From: Paraflavitalea pollutisoli
GTDB lineage: Bacteria; Bacteroidota; Bacteroidia; Chitinophagales; Chitinophagaceae
Assembly (NCBI RefSeq): GCF_029360705.1
Contig: NZ_JARKMX010000008.1
Location: 3,479,479 to 3,543,478, forward strand
Length of the DNA stretch: 64,000 bases
Direction: 5' to 3'
The notes under the pieces are model-generated. The model did not search any database and was not told the origin of the DNA. It saw nothing but the letters and a program-made list of their open reading frames with translations. This document shows, one piece after another, positions 28,201 to 35,790 of the stretch (its first letter is position 1; each line of letters begins with the position of its first letter). The position numbers and the translations under genes are program-made.

Positions 28201-28708
28201 CTACCAGGCATTCTTCCAACAGCGACTCGTAACGCACAAAGAGGTTACTGACCGTATTTCCTTTCAGGATGGACAAGACCTGCGGCTGCGTGTCACCAGT
28301 CATGGTTTCGCTGATGGTTTTGTAATACCAAAACAGGTATTGCAGTACTGAAAGACGTTGCCAGGCCAGCTTTTTGTATTCGGTAGGTGAGATCGTGTTG
28401 TCGCTGTTAAAACCATTGATCTGGGGCAACTCCGTAAAGTAATTGTGGAGTTCCTGTACCGACACCGTTACGAACCGGGACAATTGAAAGATCGCATCCT
28501 TCTTCAGCAGGTCGTTCCAGGTATGAGCGGCTGCGCCGGTATCATTGAAGAAGAGCACATCTTTCGACATCTCATAGATGATCTTGAAATAGTCCTTGAG
28601 TGAGTCCGTACGAATGGAAAATCCATCCTCCAGCAACAGCTTATTGCTATAGGCCACCGATCCTGCTGACAACGGGTAGTTGGAAATATTTTCGATTAAT
28701 TTGCCCAC
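25277..28708 (-). CDS. J-like baseplate protein (Afp11-like)
   Basis: An 1143-aa baseplate wedge protein. The diagnostic part is the C-terminal third. RHKHRGITQWDIEQLILEQF followed by PNIYKVKCLNHA is the usual gpJ/gp47 dimerisation-like core, and DLLYYRQQLSKDIMRFFSPW with a final beta-strand pair matches the family tail. The N-terminal 700 residues are specific to large Bacteroidota systems. It starts 4 bp after the gp25 gene ends. Its size, above the 800-1000 aa usual for Afp11, suggests extra baseplate domains. Confidence 0.85.
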   Translation of the reverse strand: MGKLIENISNYPLSAGSVAYSNKLLLEDGFSIRTDSLKDYFKIIYEMSKDVLFFNDTGAAAHTWNDLLKKDAIFQLSRFVTVSVQELHNYFTELPQINGFNSDNTISPTEYKKLAWQRLSVLQYLFWYYKTISETMTGDTQPQVLSILKGNTVSNLFVRYESLLEECLVGPPVLIVAAEQVATPPFNGIVFPPVETGLTTSLHGYYNPGNLPTDPVLGIYATDEDKIKAANEYAYTFFRALMQVQQMFNSWASNRLQELTTTANNHEPHVGLLIAFCKLAMLYDAQYNQLVHKHTVFVFNDILRLQKQAVLPDSAYVSLELAKNVNQYFLPRHSMFKAGKNSLGKTVYYQSTADMILNSAKIAAIKSTVRLRKNNDLFTVTGADDATNAEWQVNNAWLPFNDVSDSYTGMGIESKMLVSMQKKDTVIDFEFAFEVDVPASPKLLENTRISLLLEDGTEALLAVSKAEADDHLLKFSTKIEKDLKVAVKTGVNARIKLASPDKDSIDTDDYSVLYRFLLKQQLLNIKVKAYQQSFTPTQVRTVFGMVDGAASFVAFGSSSHAGASFRLYHPYIQYADKLDVTINWGDRLKEAVPMSINDTDVTTTTGQESSPVTGFDNNFASSLLVKLESDHKYNATSTLTKGNSTTTVLTPLPRILLVKSVDLKADLEELVYEKETQRPILFIAEWLNHRRFITSLYVPYANKRLQKVALRQRHLELRIRYFDFYRNNRTVHLYPFGERSVNKSSGLTLLPDYSVPDLGFNSYEADLYIGLTNITPGQSISLLLDIAEETADQSELEAKVTWHYVTQEKIVALDPSRVVDTTNHFLQPGIVQMTLPVTATPDNQLLYGDNTYWLVARCDRNAEVVANVKSIKTNGVVVQRVFDANNQDARKSVAPATIENLFPKTANVKAVTQDTPSLNGRETETDLHYFWRSSMRLRHKHRGITQWDIEQLILEQFPNIYKVKCLNHAWYNDAGTNIIAKPWHTLITLIPYYLVNAENPNFQPAITLSKLQAVKSWLQSKCSPFLSFQVLNARWDSLSVELEVVANEDILDLLYYRQQLSKDIMRFFSPWAFEASGAPALSQKIYAATLVDFIDELPYVHHIKNLKLKKNNLEVKDEIDASTAIHFLTSSAEHTITVHPYGS

Positions 28709-28712
28709 AGCA

Positions 28713-29111
28713 TTAAGCGTTTAAGTAAAAGGGGAATATGAAATTGTGGCGTTGCCGGTCGGATAAGATCATATAGTCCAGTATCATCAGGTAGCGGCCC
28801 TCGAGGGTTTCGTCAGCCACAAAGTCCATGGTCAGTGGCCTGATCCTGGGTTCATATAGGGCCACACTCCTTACCAACACCAGCTTCATATACGATTTGA
28901 AATGTTCGTTGATACTCTCGAAGATCATCGATTTCATAGCCGTACCGTAGTTGGGCTGCATCACCCGTTCACCCAGTTCGGTCGTAAATAATATATACAG
29001 GCTTTGGTTGATGTCTTCCACCCCCGACGCCATCGCCGTCGTATTGCTATCGGGATCGAAATGCGGGGGAAAAGCCCAGCCAGTGCCAATGATTTCTTTG
29101 TCGATGTTCAT
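28713..29111 (-). CDS. gp25/GPW-family baseplate wedge protein (Afp9-like)
   Basis: A 132-aa protein with the gp25 lysozyme-like baseplate fold that links sheath initiation to the wedge. The family phrases are visible: GTGWAFPPHFD at the start, QSLYILFTTELGERVMQPNY (the conserved EPR-type region with Glu-Arg) and a C-terminal LxxR-x-V helix and strand (SVALYEPRI). The length is normal. It lies 2 bp after the PAAR gene. Confidence 0.93.
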   Translation of the reverse strand: MNIDKEIIGTGWAFPPHFDPDSNTTAMASGVEDINQSLYILFTTELGERVMQPNYGTAMKSMIFESINEHFKSYMKLVLVRSVALYEPRIRPLTMDFVADETLEGRYLMILDYMILSDRQRHNFIFPFYLNA

Positions 29112-29113
29112 AG

Positions 29114-29374
29114 TTATCCAATTTGAACGGTTGGTAAGCCCACGGTGATCGCCGATCCGTTGCCGGGCGTATCCCCCACCCTGATGGCGGGCTTGCCGCC
29201 GATCATGACTGTTGTACTGCCCATCGTGAAGGGCCCCGGTACATTGCCCGAGGAGGGGGTACTGATATCGCCTGCTACCGCTGCCGGTAAATTACCGATC
29301 AGCACCGTGGGGGCGCCTGCACCGGTTACGATGCCATCGGCGGTAACATCTGTTATTCTTCCTGCTGCTGGCAT
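29114..29374 (-). CDS. PAAR-type spike tip protein (Afp10-like)
   Basis: An 86-aa protein made of short beta-strand repeats with Gly-Asn and Val-Ile-Gly turns (VLIGNLPAAVAGD, VMIGGKPAIRVGD, TVGLPTVQIG), the cone that sharpens the spike tip. I chose the ATG at 29374 (MPAAGRITDV), which is 5 bp after the spike gene stop; the longer frame to 29644 overlaps the spike gene. There is no C-terminal effector extension. Confidence 0.9.
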   Translation of the reverse strand: MPAAGRITDVTADGIVTGAGAPTVLIGNLPAAVAGDISTPSSGNVPGPFTMGSTTVMIGGKPAIRVGDTPGNGSAITVGLPTVQIG

Positions 29375-29379
29375 ACGCT

Positions 29380-31053
29380 CTAGTTGATGAAAACCATGGA
29401 GCCTTTTAATTTGATATTGCCTGTTGCGTTCAACTCTACCGCCGCGCCATCGATCTTCACATTGGCGTTGGCCTTGATCACAATGTCTTTGGTACCGGTG
29501 AGGTTGATCTCGCTGTCGTTCATCACGATCTTGTTCGAGTTCTGGTCTTGTATGGTAATCGATTTCTCGTCTTCCGAGATCACGATCTTGTTGCCGCCCG
29601 GAGTAGATATTTCGTGGATCGCTTTCTCGTCGTTCCAGGCCCACTTCATCCCCTTTTTAGTCAGCAACACCTTATCGTAGTTATCGTCTTTGAATTCGGT
29701 ATGGGGTACAAACTTCGGACTGAAGGCAGAGCCCAGGATCACGGGCACATCGAAGTCGTTACCGATAAACGCTATTACGACCTCATCACCGATTTCCGGC
29801 AACAATACCAGCCCATGCTGGTCGCCGGCGTACAAGGTCGAAAGGCGTGCCCACAAGGGCTCCTGCGCATCTTTCCAGCTGGCGATCTTTACCTTGATGC
29901 GGTTGAGGTTGTCCGGATCATCCTGCAATTGCTCCACGATACCCGTCAGCACTACCGGACGGCTATGCGCGGGTTGCAGATCGTACTTGCAGGCGTATGA
30001 CTCGCAGTTGAGACCAAACTGTATATAACTCGTAAAGCCACCTTCACTGTAATCCTGTAATACGGATGTAATAATGAATTTTCCATCTACGACCTCGTTA
30101 AATCCCTTGATCTCGATGGTGCCCCCAGGGCGGGCCGTCAGGTTCGCCTTGATGCGTACCATGCCGTTGTGTTGCGACAAGGTCTTCAACTGGGTAGCCG
30201 CATTCACCAGGTCGCTGCACTCCATATCATTGTAGGTACGGTAGTTGATATCAGCGAATTTCCCCTTCACCGTAGCCGGGGCCGCAGAAGGCATGGCGCT
30301 CTCTTCTTCCGTCACCTCCGTTTCGAGGGAGCTCAGGTTGAAGCTGATCAGTTCTTTTTCCACCTGGTATTTCCGCTCGTCCTGTTCGATCTCTATTTCA
30401 TATACATTGCTGCCATAGGTAGCGGTGATGACTTTAGTAGGATCAAACTCCTGCGTTGGCTTATCGATGGTGACGGTGTCTTTTTCGGTAAACACGAAAC
30501 AACCGTTGGCTTCCGCACGCACGTTGATGAAGTCCCAGTCGTTCATACCATTCTTTACCAGCTGTGTATGCTTGACCATAAACTGGGTAGTCAGGTGGCT
30601 GGTGCTCAGCGTGCCGCCATTTTTCGATACGATGGCATCGATAACCTCTTTGTCCGATTGTTTGGCATAGACTTCCGTGGCCGTGCTCAGCGCCATATTG
30701 ACGGCTTTTGTCTTGGCCACTACCTGAAACCGTGTACCATGCACTGAGTTCTTGAACTTATGCCGGACGATATGTCCCTCAAACAATACGATCTCGTCAA
30801 AGTCCAGTTTCGCCTTTACAGCAATGGGTGATCCCGCCGTGGGCAACCCCGCCCCGAAGGGGTTGGGCAGGCCGCCGGTACCGAGATCGGCTGAATGCTT
30901 GTAAACGATATGCGCCGAAGAAATGTATTGATAACCTTGCTTTACCTGCATCGATATCAGCTGGAAGTCATCCGACAAAGGTTGGTTGTTCACGTAAACA
31001 TGGCAGGTGTACTGACTGTAATCGATGGCGGGTAAAAGGTCTGTTAACGGCAT
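29380..31053 (-). CDS. VgrG-like spike protein (Afp8-like)
   Basis: A 557-aa trimeric spike hub. The N-terminal gp27-like domains span about 1-365 (YTCHVYVNNQPLSDDFQLIS, and MNDWDFINVRAEANGCFVF). The OB-fold spans about 370-470 (GIVEQLQDDPDNLNRIKVKI, then PEIGDEVVIAFIGNDFDVPV). A short beta-helix needle with ITIQDQNSNKIVMNDSEINL and repeated Lys-Ile-Asn strands closes the protein. There is no effector domain at the end. The start codon overlaps the stop of the tube adaptor gene (TAATG). Confidence 0.93.
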   Translation of the reverse strand: MPLTDLLPAIDYSQYTCHVYVNNQPLSDDFQLISMQVKQGYQYISSAHIVYKHSADLGTGGLPNPFGAGLPTAGSPIAVKAKLDFDEIVLFEGHIVRHKFKNSVHGTRFQVVAKTKAVNMALSTATEVYAKQSDKEVIDAIVSKNGGTLSTSHLTTQFMVKHTQLVKNGMNDWDFINVRAEANGCFVFTEKDTVTIDKPTQEFDPTKVITATYGSNVYEIEIEQDERKYQVEKELISFNLSSLETEVTEEESAMPSAAPATVKGKFADINYRTYNDMECSDLVNAATQLKTLSQHNGMVRIKANLTARPGGTIEIKGFNEVVDGKFIITSVLQDYSEGGFTSYIQFGLNCESYACKYDLQPAHSRPVVLTGIVEQLQDDPDNLNRIKVKIASWKDAQEPLWARLSTLYAGDQHGLVLLPEIGDEVVIAFIGNDFDVPVILGSAFSPKFVPHTEFKDDNYDKVLLTKKGMKWAWNDEKAIHEISTPGGNKIVISEDEKSITIQDQNSNKIVMNDSEINLTGTKDIVIKANANVKIDGAAVELNATGNIKLKGSMVFIN

Positions 31054-31712
31054 TACTTGATGGTTATATGTTGGCGTAGACTATTCAGGTCTTCCGTGCG
31101 TGCCATGTTTACTGCCTGCACCACGCTGTTGGTGGCCGTAAAGGCAGTGCTCAGAAAACTGGCCACATTAGAGATGGTTTCTACTGCTTCCGGTACCTCA
31201 AACGAATCCAGTATATCGATCTTCGGCTTGGCAATGATCTCATTGAAGGTGGCGGAGATCGTGGCCCGCAAAGGAATGCCCAACTGGCTAAAAAGGGTAT
31301 AGTTTACGGAATAGGTCTCGATCTCGCAGGTAAACATAAAAGTGCCCCATACGAGGAGGAGCTTGGGCAGCGACAGTTTCGAATCCTTTCCGACGTTGAA
31401 ATCGAGCAAGGCCTTTTGCTCGGGCATCACCACCGAACCAAACTTCCTTGTTTCCAGTAACACGATCCGCTGATCGCCGTTGGCGCCCGTGCCGTCGATC
31501 AGAAAGTCGAACGACATTTTACGCAAACTGATGGCGTACACCGGTGCCGTGGGAGCCGCATCGCCGGCCGTTTCTTTCCGGTCTTTGGTGAAGTTGTACT
31601 CCACCTTGTAACTGGCCGGGTTAAACATGGCAGTGAAGATCCTGGGCTTCAGCAGATCGGCCGGATTGTCGAAACTCTTGAACGCGAGTAAGGTCATTTT
31701 CAGTAAAGACAT
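31053..31712 (-). CDS. eCIS tube adaptor protein (Afp7-like) lacking a LysM tail
   Basis: A 219-aa protein that joins the inner tube to the spike. The conserved N-terminal core is clear: FTAMFNPASYKVEYN, then ISLRKMSFDFLIDGTGANGD, PKLLLVWGTFMFTCEIETYS and LGIPLRATISATFNEI. In most Afp7-type proteins a LysM domain follows, with Trp-Arg-x-Ile-Ala and Pro-Gly phrases. Here the last 45 residues (from about FEVPEAVETISNV) have none of these and end in RQHITIK. The frame has no sign of truncation in the DNA. It lies 5 bp after the DUF5908 microprotein gene. Confidence 0.88.
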   Translation of the reverse strand: MSLLKMTLLAFKSFDNPADLLKPRIFTAMFNPASYKVEYNFTKDRKETAGDAAPTAPVYAISLRKMSFDFLIDGTGANGDQRIVLLETRKFGSVVMPEQKALLDFNVGKDSKLSLPKLLLVWGTFMFTCEIETYSVNYTLFSQLGIPLRATISATFNEIIAKPKIDILDSFEVPEAVETISNVASFLSTAFTATNSVVQAVNMARTEDLNSLRQHITIK

Positions 31713-31717
31713 ATTGC

Positions 31718-31882
31718 TCAGCGTTGTTTTTTCTCCTCGAGGATCTCCATTACCCGTTCTACCGTTTGCTTCACCACCTCTTCTACCGACACAGGTTCTG
31801 CGGCCTGCGCAGGCGCCGTTGCCGATGGGCCATTGCGGTCGATGTTGGTGGTGATCACAATCTCGTGAATGATAATGGGCAT
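31718..31882 (-). CDS. DUF5908-family eCIS microprotein
   Basis: A 54-aa protein read directly from the sequence (ATG at 31882, TGA at 31718-31720). It starts MPIIIHEIVITTNIDRNG, has a short Ala/Pro linker, then an acidic-basic helix (VEEVVKQTVERVMEILEEKK). The hydrophobic N-terminal strand plus charged helix match DUF5908, a small family found between tube and adaptor genes in eCIS loci. The role is unknown; it may assist tube assembly. It is in an operon with 1-bp and 5-bp spacers. Confidence 0.85.
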   Translation of the reverse strand: MPIIIHEIVITTNIDRNGPSATAPAQAAEPVSVEEVVKQTVERVMEILEEKKQR

Positions 31883-31883
31883 C

Positions 31884-32324
31884 TTATGAGTTGATGATTT
31901 TGAAATACTGATAGTACAACTCCAGCGACTCGATCACCAGGGTACTGCTTTCTGCATTGAAATTGGATATGCTCCACTTGAGCGGATAGGCATTCATGAA
32001 CCTGTACGCCATCAGTGGCTCTTTCTTTTCATTGAGCAGGGCCACGATGATGGAAGTGGGTTGTATCGACAGGTTCTCTACGGCATCCCTGACCCAATTG
32101 GTGAGGGCCGATTGCACGGCCAATCCCCGTTTCAATACCAGCGGCGTATAATTGGCGCGGGTAGGCAGTTTTTGGGTAAAGCGATTCTCTCCACCCTCCA
32201 CAATATCTTCGGTCTGTAGTTCCATGCCAATACCCGCCACGTCCTGGAACGCAATATCGATGGGTTCGCTGCTGATCTCGAAGCTTACCCAAAAGGAAAA
32301 ACCTACTGGTGGATAACGGGTCAT
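31884..32324 (-). CDS. gp19-like tube protein paralogue (Afp5-like)
   Basis: A 146-aa T4 gp19-type tube protein. Conserved phrases are FSFWVSFEI near the start, DVAGIGMELQTEDIVEGGEN in the inner strand region, LVLKRGLAV (the ring-contact helix) and SLELYYQYFKI at the end. It differs from the second tube protein in the first half and is shorter of Gly, so it is likely the tube-initiator paralogue near the baseplate, whereas the next gene forms the bulk of the tube. It starts 10 bp after that gene's stop codon. Confidence 0.88.
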   Translation of the reverse strand: MTRYPPVGFSFWVSFEISSEPIDIAFQDVAGIGMELQTEDIVEGGENRFTQKLPTRANYTPLVLKRGLAVQSALTNWVRDAVENLSIQPTSIIVALLNEKKEPLMAYRFMNAYPLKWSISNFNAESSTLVIESLELYYQYFKIINS

Positions 32325-32334
32325 AGTGTAGGTT

Positions 32335-32766
32335 TTATACGGCTTCGATCACCAATCCTTCATGGGCCAGTTCGATGGTTTCAACAGCCACTTCATTGGC
32401 ATCGCTCTTCAGGTCGGGTGCTGTTACCTTGGTAGGCCAGGCCTGTTTCAGGCGCCAGATGTATACCGGCTCGTGGTTCTCATTGAGTAGTGAGATGGTG
32501 ATATCGCGACGGTCGATCTTGCTCAGCGAAACACTGTTGAGCCATTGGAAGAATTCGTTGTCACTGGTGAACATGCCGCGTTTGAGCGTCACGTTGCCAT
32601 ATTTCTGCAGCCCCGGCATTTTAATCTTATGGTACTCGGGACTGGAACCGTCGCGGTACTCGATCATTTCATTTTCGATATTCAAACCGGTAACCTCTGT
32701 AAAGCCAATTTTTGAACCGCCCCATTCCACCCGGAAGTGAAATTTTGGGAGTGGATAATTTGCCAT
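32335..32766 (-). CDS. gp19-like main inner tube protein (Afp1-like)
   Basis: A 143-aa tube protein. It starts MANYPLPKFHFRVEWGGSKI, has GFTEVTGLNIENEMIEYRDG, LKRGMFTSDNEFFQWLNSV and ends in ETIELAHEGLVIEAV, all typical of the Afp1/Hcp-like tube subunit that stacks into hexameric rings. It follows the sheath gene after an 82-bp spacer that holds a strong RNA hairpin. Confidence 0.93.
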   Translation of the reverse strand: MANYPLPKFHFRVEWGGSKIGFTEVTGLNIENEMIEYRDGSSPEYHKIKMPGLQKYGNVTLKRGMFTSDNEFFQWLNSVSLSKIDRRDITISLLNENHEPVYIWRLKQAWPTKVTAPDLKSDANEVAVETIELAHEGLVIEAV

Positions 32767-32791
32767 GATAAAGTGATTTATGTGTTTAACT

Positions 32792-32828
32792 GCCGGCCCG
32801 GATCAGCCGGGCTGCTACCCGGTCCGGC
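32792..32828 (-). other. Intercistronic hairpin between sheath and tube genes
   Basis: GCCGG at 32792-32796 pairs with CCGGC at 32824-32828, and an inner GC-rich stem (CCGG with CCGG) closes the loop. There is no T-tract after it on the minus strand, so it is not a classical terminator. It may protect the tube mRNA end or reduce readthrough to set a tube:sheath ratio. Confidence 0.5.
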
Positions 32829-32848
32829 AAACGTTTTTCGATCCTGGA

Positions 32849-34675
32849 TTAAGAAGTAGCCATTTTGTGGGAGAAGCGCAACACGATGAACTCAGCGGGA
32901 CGCACCACCGCCAAACCAATCTCTACGATCAGCAATCCGTTCAGTACATCATCGGCTGTCATGGTTTGGTTGAGTCCTACTGCTGTATAAAAAGCGTGTT
33001 CGGGCTTCGCTCCCTGCAGGGCACCGTCTCTCCACAATACCGTCAGGTAATTGTCGATCATGCCTTTCACCCTGATCCAGGTATTGGCATCATTGGGTTC
33101 AAACACAAACTGGCGCGCAGCATTCTGGCAACTTTCTTCCACCATATTGAAGAAGCGGCGCACATTGATGTACCGCCATTCGTTGTTGTTGCCCGCCAGG
33201 GTACGTGCACCCCATACCAACTTGCCACGGCCTACAAACTCGCGGATACAGTTGATGGACTTTCCATTCTCAGCATCTACGTTGAAGTCTTCCTGATCGA
33301 GATCACTCAGTAACACTTCCGGTTTGGCCACCGCATTGAGCGATACATTGGCCGGCGCTTTCCATACGCCACGGGTTCTGTCGACAGCCGCATACACGCC
33401 TGCCATAGCGGGCGAAGCAGGTAACAAGAGCGGAATATTATTGAAAGCTTCTTTGAGCCTGGCTTCGAAAATGGAATTGAAGAAAGGATTGATCTTGGAC
33501 AGGAAAGTGGTGTTAAGCTTGGCGTAGTCTGTATCATCGACGTTCTTGGGAGCCGCTTTCAATTGGGCGATGACAGGCGCCGGTAACGCGCCAAACAACG
33601 CCTTTACTTTATCCTGAAGTTGTGTGAGCAGGTTGGTCTTCTCTTTGGCGGCTGTTTCTATCAGATCAAATTTCGTCTTAGCTGCCGCAATGGCTGCGTC
33701 CGCTTGTGTTTTGATCAGGTCCGTCACTAGTTTGGTTTTGTCTGTCAACGATTGTTGGTCAGCTGTCGAATAGTACGACAAAACCGAATTCTTGCGGCTG
33801 TTGATATCGCTGATCTTGCTGGCATAAGCCTCTACACTGATATTCTTGAAGTATTCATCATTGAACGCCGCTACTACGCTATTGACCGTAAACATGTCTT
33901 TAGCCGATTTATAATCAAGCGTATTGAGCAGGTTGGTGGCGGCATTGGCGGCAAGCACATCTGCTGCAAACGTCATGGTAATACTGGCCGAATTGAAATC
34001 GTAGGTATAAGTAGTCACCAGGTGCGGGAAATAAGCCGCGCCGTATTTAATGCTGTCGATATTATTGGAGATGGTATTGCGGAACTCTGTTTTTGACTTT
34101 ACCGGTGACACTTTGTTACTGGTGAGTTCGCGGTTTACATCGATGATGACGAATTTATCCTGCAGCGAAGCGACTTTCTGCAAGGCAGCATTGTACACAT
34201 CATAATACTGGTCTTTGTTTGTAAGCGCCCAGAGATCCGGGAATACGATGAGGGTCACTTCATCGACCAGGTCCAATTTCAGCAATTCGGCTTTGTAGGT
34301 GTTGACATCGATGCCTGTGCGGGCATAGGCGCCAATTGAATGTATATAACAGGGGCCGCCACCATTGTCAAAATAGTGTTTTACGGCGTAATACATCACA
34401 TTGAGATAGTTGGCAGACAATTGGGCCTCGGCCGGCAGGTTCAGCTTTACCGTTACCTGGGCTTTGACCACATCGGGCATACCATAGTACAGTTCGTAAT
34501 CGGCCAGGGAGCCGATCTTATACGACATACCGGTCAAATCGCCATCTTTCACCTCTGTAGCTTTTTGGGTCACCCCGAAAAAGCAGGGAATGGCGGTTTC
34601 TACCGAAGCCACGGAAGGTGGCAGCTTTACGATTTCTTCCAGGTATACACCGGGAGTTTTATAACTAAATGCCAT
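32849..34675 (-). CDS. Tail sheath protein with a ~190-residue insertion (Afp2/3-like)
   Basis: A 608-aa contractile sheath protein. The N-terminal handshake part is FSYKTPGVYLEEI, and the C-terminal part holds VDRTRGVWKAPANV at about 431-444, INCIREFVGRGKLVWGARTL at about 474-493, and EPNDANTWIRVKGMID. Standard sheaths have these blocks but are about 480-530 aa. Here residues about 226-412 form an extra, largely helical and Ala/Lys-rich block placed between the AAYFPHLV and PLLLPASPAMAGVYAA strands, the region that usually faces outward. This is the only sheath gene, whereas Afp-type loci often have two or three. It may decorate the particle surface. Confidence 0.93.
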   Translation of the reverse strand: MAFSYKTPGVYLEEIVKLPPSVASVETAIPCFFGVTQKATEVKDGDLTGMSYKIGSLADYELYYGMPDVVKAQVTVKLNLPAEAQLSANYLNVMYYAVKHYFDNGGGPCYIHSIGAYARTGIDVNTYKAELLKLDLVDEVTLIVFPDLWALTNKDQYYDVYNAALQKVASLQDKFVIIDVNRELTSNKVSPVKSKTEFRNTISNNIDSIKYGAAYFPHLVTTYTYDFNSASITMTFAADVLAANAATNLLNTLDYKSAKDMFTVNSVVAAFNDEYFKNISVEAYASKISDINSRKNSVLSYYSTADQQSLTDKTKLVTDLIKTQADAAIAAAKTKFDLIETAAKEKTNLLTQLQDKVKALFGALPAPVIAQLKAAPKNVDDTDYAKLNTTFLSKINPFFNSIFEARLKEAFNNIPLLLPASPAMAGVYAAVDRTRGVWKAPANVSLNAVAKPEVLLSDLDQEDFNVDAENGKSINCIREFVGRGKLVWGARTLAGNNNEWRYINVRRFFNMVEESCQNAARQFVFEPNDANTWIRVKGMIDNYLTVLWRDGALQGAKPEHAFYTAVGLNQTMTADDVLNGLLIVEIGLAVVRPAEFIVLRFSHKMATS

Positions 34676-34699
34676 ATTGTTTTTTTTAGCTTTAGAAAT

Positions 34700-35785
34700 T
34701 TATTTGTTGATGGTAATTGTTGACGTGTTGGTAGCGGCGTTGTAGTTGTTCATCGGGTCTATCGGAGTATATTTCTTCTTACTGCCGTTTTCGATCGACA
34801 CCAGCTTCGATTTATAGAGGTATACCCTGTAATTGTTGACCGTGCCGGTGACACGTTTATAATTGGGCATTTGCGGATGCGGTACTGCTACAGCGCCCAC
34901 AATCTCTACCCCATCGAGCATTAGTTTGGAGCCAGCGTCGTAAGTAGGCACATTTAACGTCAGGTTGATCGTGGTCTGAAATGACGGGAAGTGAACAATG
35001 AAATTATTGATCTCGCTATACTTGCCGGCTTCCGTTTCCGTAACGGCGAGGTTGCCCTGCGGGATATTGACCACCCCCAGCGTATTGACCGGCATAGCCC
35101 CGTCCGTGACCACAATCTTTGGAAAACTGGCCAACGCGCTGTTGTCACTTTGCCGGTTGAAGGAGAGGGCAATGGTCTTGAAACGTTGTTCGTACAACGC
35201 GTTGTGTATGGCTTTCAGGTCTTCGTCTTTTACGAGGGGGTAAGCGTTGCCAGCGATGGTCACTTTCACGTCCAGTGTCTTTGTCCCTTTTTCCAGTGGC
35301 TGTTGCATCAACGATCGAATGCCGGCTACGGTAACGTTGGTTGGTATATAAGGCAGCAGGTCACCCGCTGCCAATTCGGCCGCTGCTCCACAAGGCAGAC
35401 AGGCCACCGTCTTTTTCCGGAAGACATAGTTCACTGCCGGCAATAGAGGCTTTACTACCAATAGCCGATTGTTGAAAGGCAGCCCGCTGGGCCTTATCTT
35501 TTCCATATGGGGCGCGGTGAGATAAAATGACAAGACTGCCGGTAATTTCGCGAGCGGCGTTAGAGGAGCACCGCCGTTAAACTCGTAAGAGACCAGCAGC
35601 CGGGTATAATGATCGGTTTGATCGATATAGCCACCCAATTGACTCATACGCTCCGCCAGATCTGCAACGGGTTCCAGCACAAAGTGGCGACCACTCGTAT
35701 AGTCGATCACATTACCGGCATTATTTCCTTCTTCCAGGAAATTGGCTGTATGAAAGAGTGTTAATATGGGCGTTAATTTCTTCAC
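34700..35785 (-). CDS. Conserved eCIS-linked protein of unknown role (possible cap adaptor)
   Basis: A 361-aa soluble protein with no signal peptide. It begins MKKLTPILTLFHTANFLEEG, and is beta-rich with many short strands plus a CLPCG Cys pair near residue 130. I do not recognise a family. It sits between the DUF4255 cap gene and the sheath gene, with 24 bp to the sheath and 5 bp to the cap. By position it could be the cap adaptor described for a marine Bacteroidota eCIS (AlgoCIS), but this is inference and I see no sequence signature. Confidence 0.7.
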   Translation of the reverse strand: MKKLTPILTLFHTANFLEEGNNAGNVIDYTSGRHFVLEPVADLAERMSQLGGYIDQTDHYTRLLVSYEFNGGAPLTPLAKLPAVLSFYLTAPHMEKIRPSGLPFNNRLLVVKPLLPAVNYVFRKKTVACLPCGAAAELAAGDLLPYIPTNVTVAGIRSLMQQPLEKGTKTLDVKVTIAGNAYPLVKDEDLKAIHNALYEQRFKTIALSFNRQSDNSALASFPKIVVTDGAMPVNTLGVVNIPQGNLAVTETEAGKYSEINNFIVHFPSFQTTINLTLNVPTYDAGSKLMLDGVEIVGAVAVPHPQMPNYKRVTGTVNNYRVYLYKSKLVSIENGSKKKYTPIDPMNNYNAATNTSTITINK

Positions 35786-35790
35786 GTCGG

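Noticed and set aside
29375-29644. Longer PAAR frame starting at 29644
   Set aside because: It overlaps the spike gene by 265 bp and the extra residues are Arg/Gln-rich noise; MPAAGRITDV at 29374 is the family start.
29380-31053. VgrG/PAAR read as part of a type VI secretion system
   Set aside because: No TssJ, TssL, TssM or ClpV genes are present, and the tape measure, DUF4255, DUF5908 and AAA+ ATPase types are those of eCIS.
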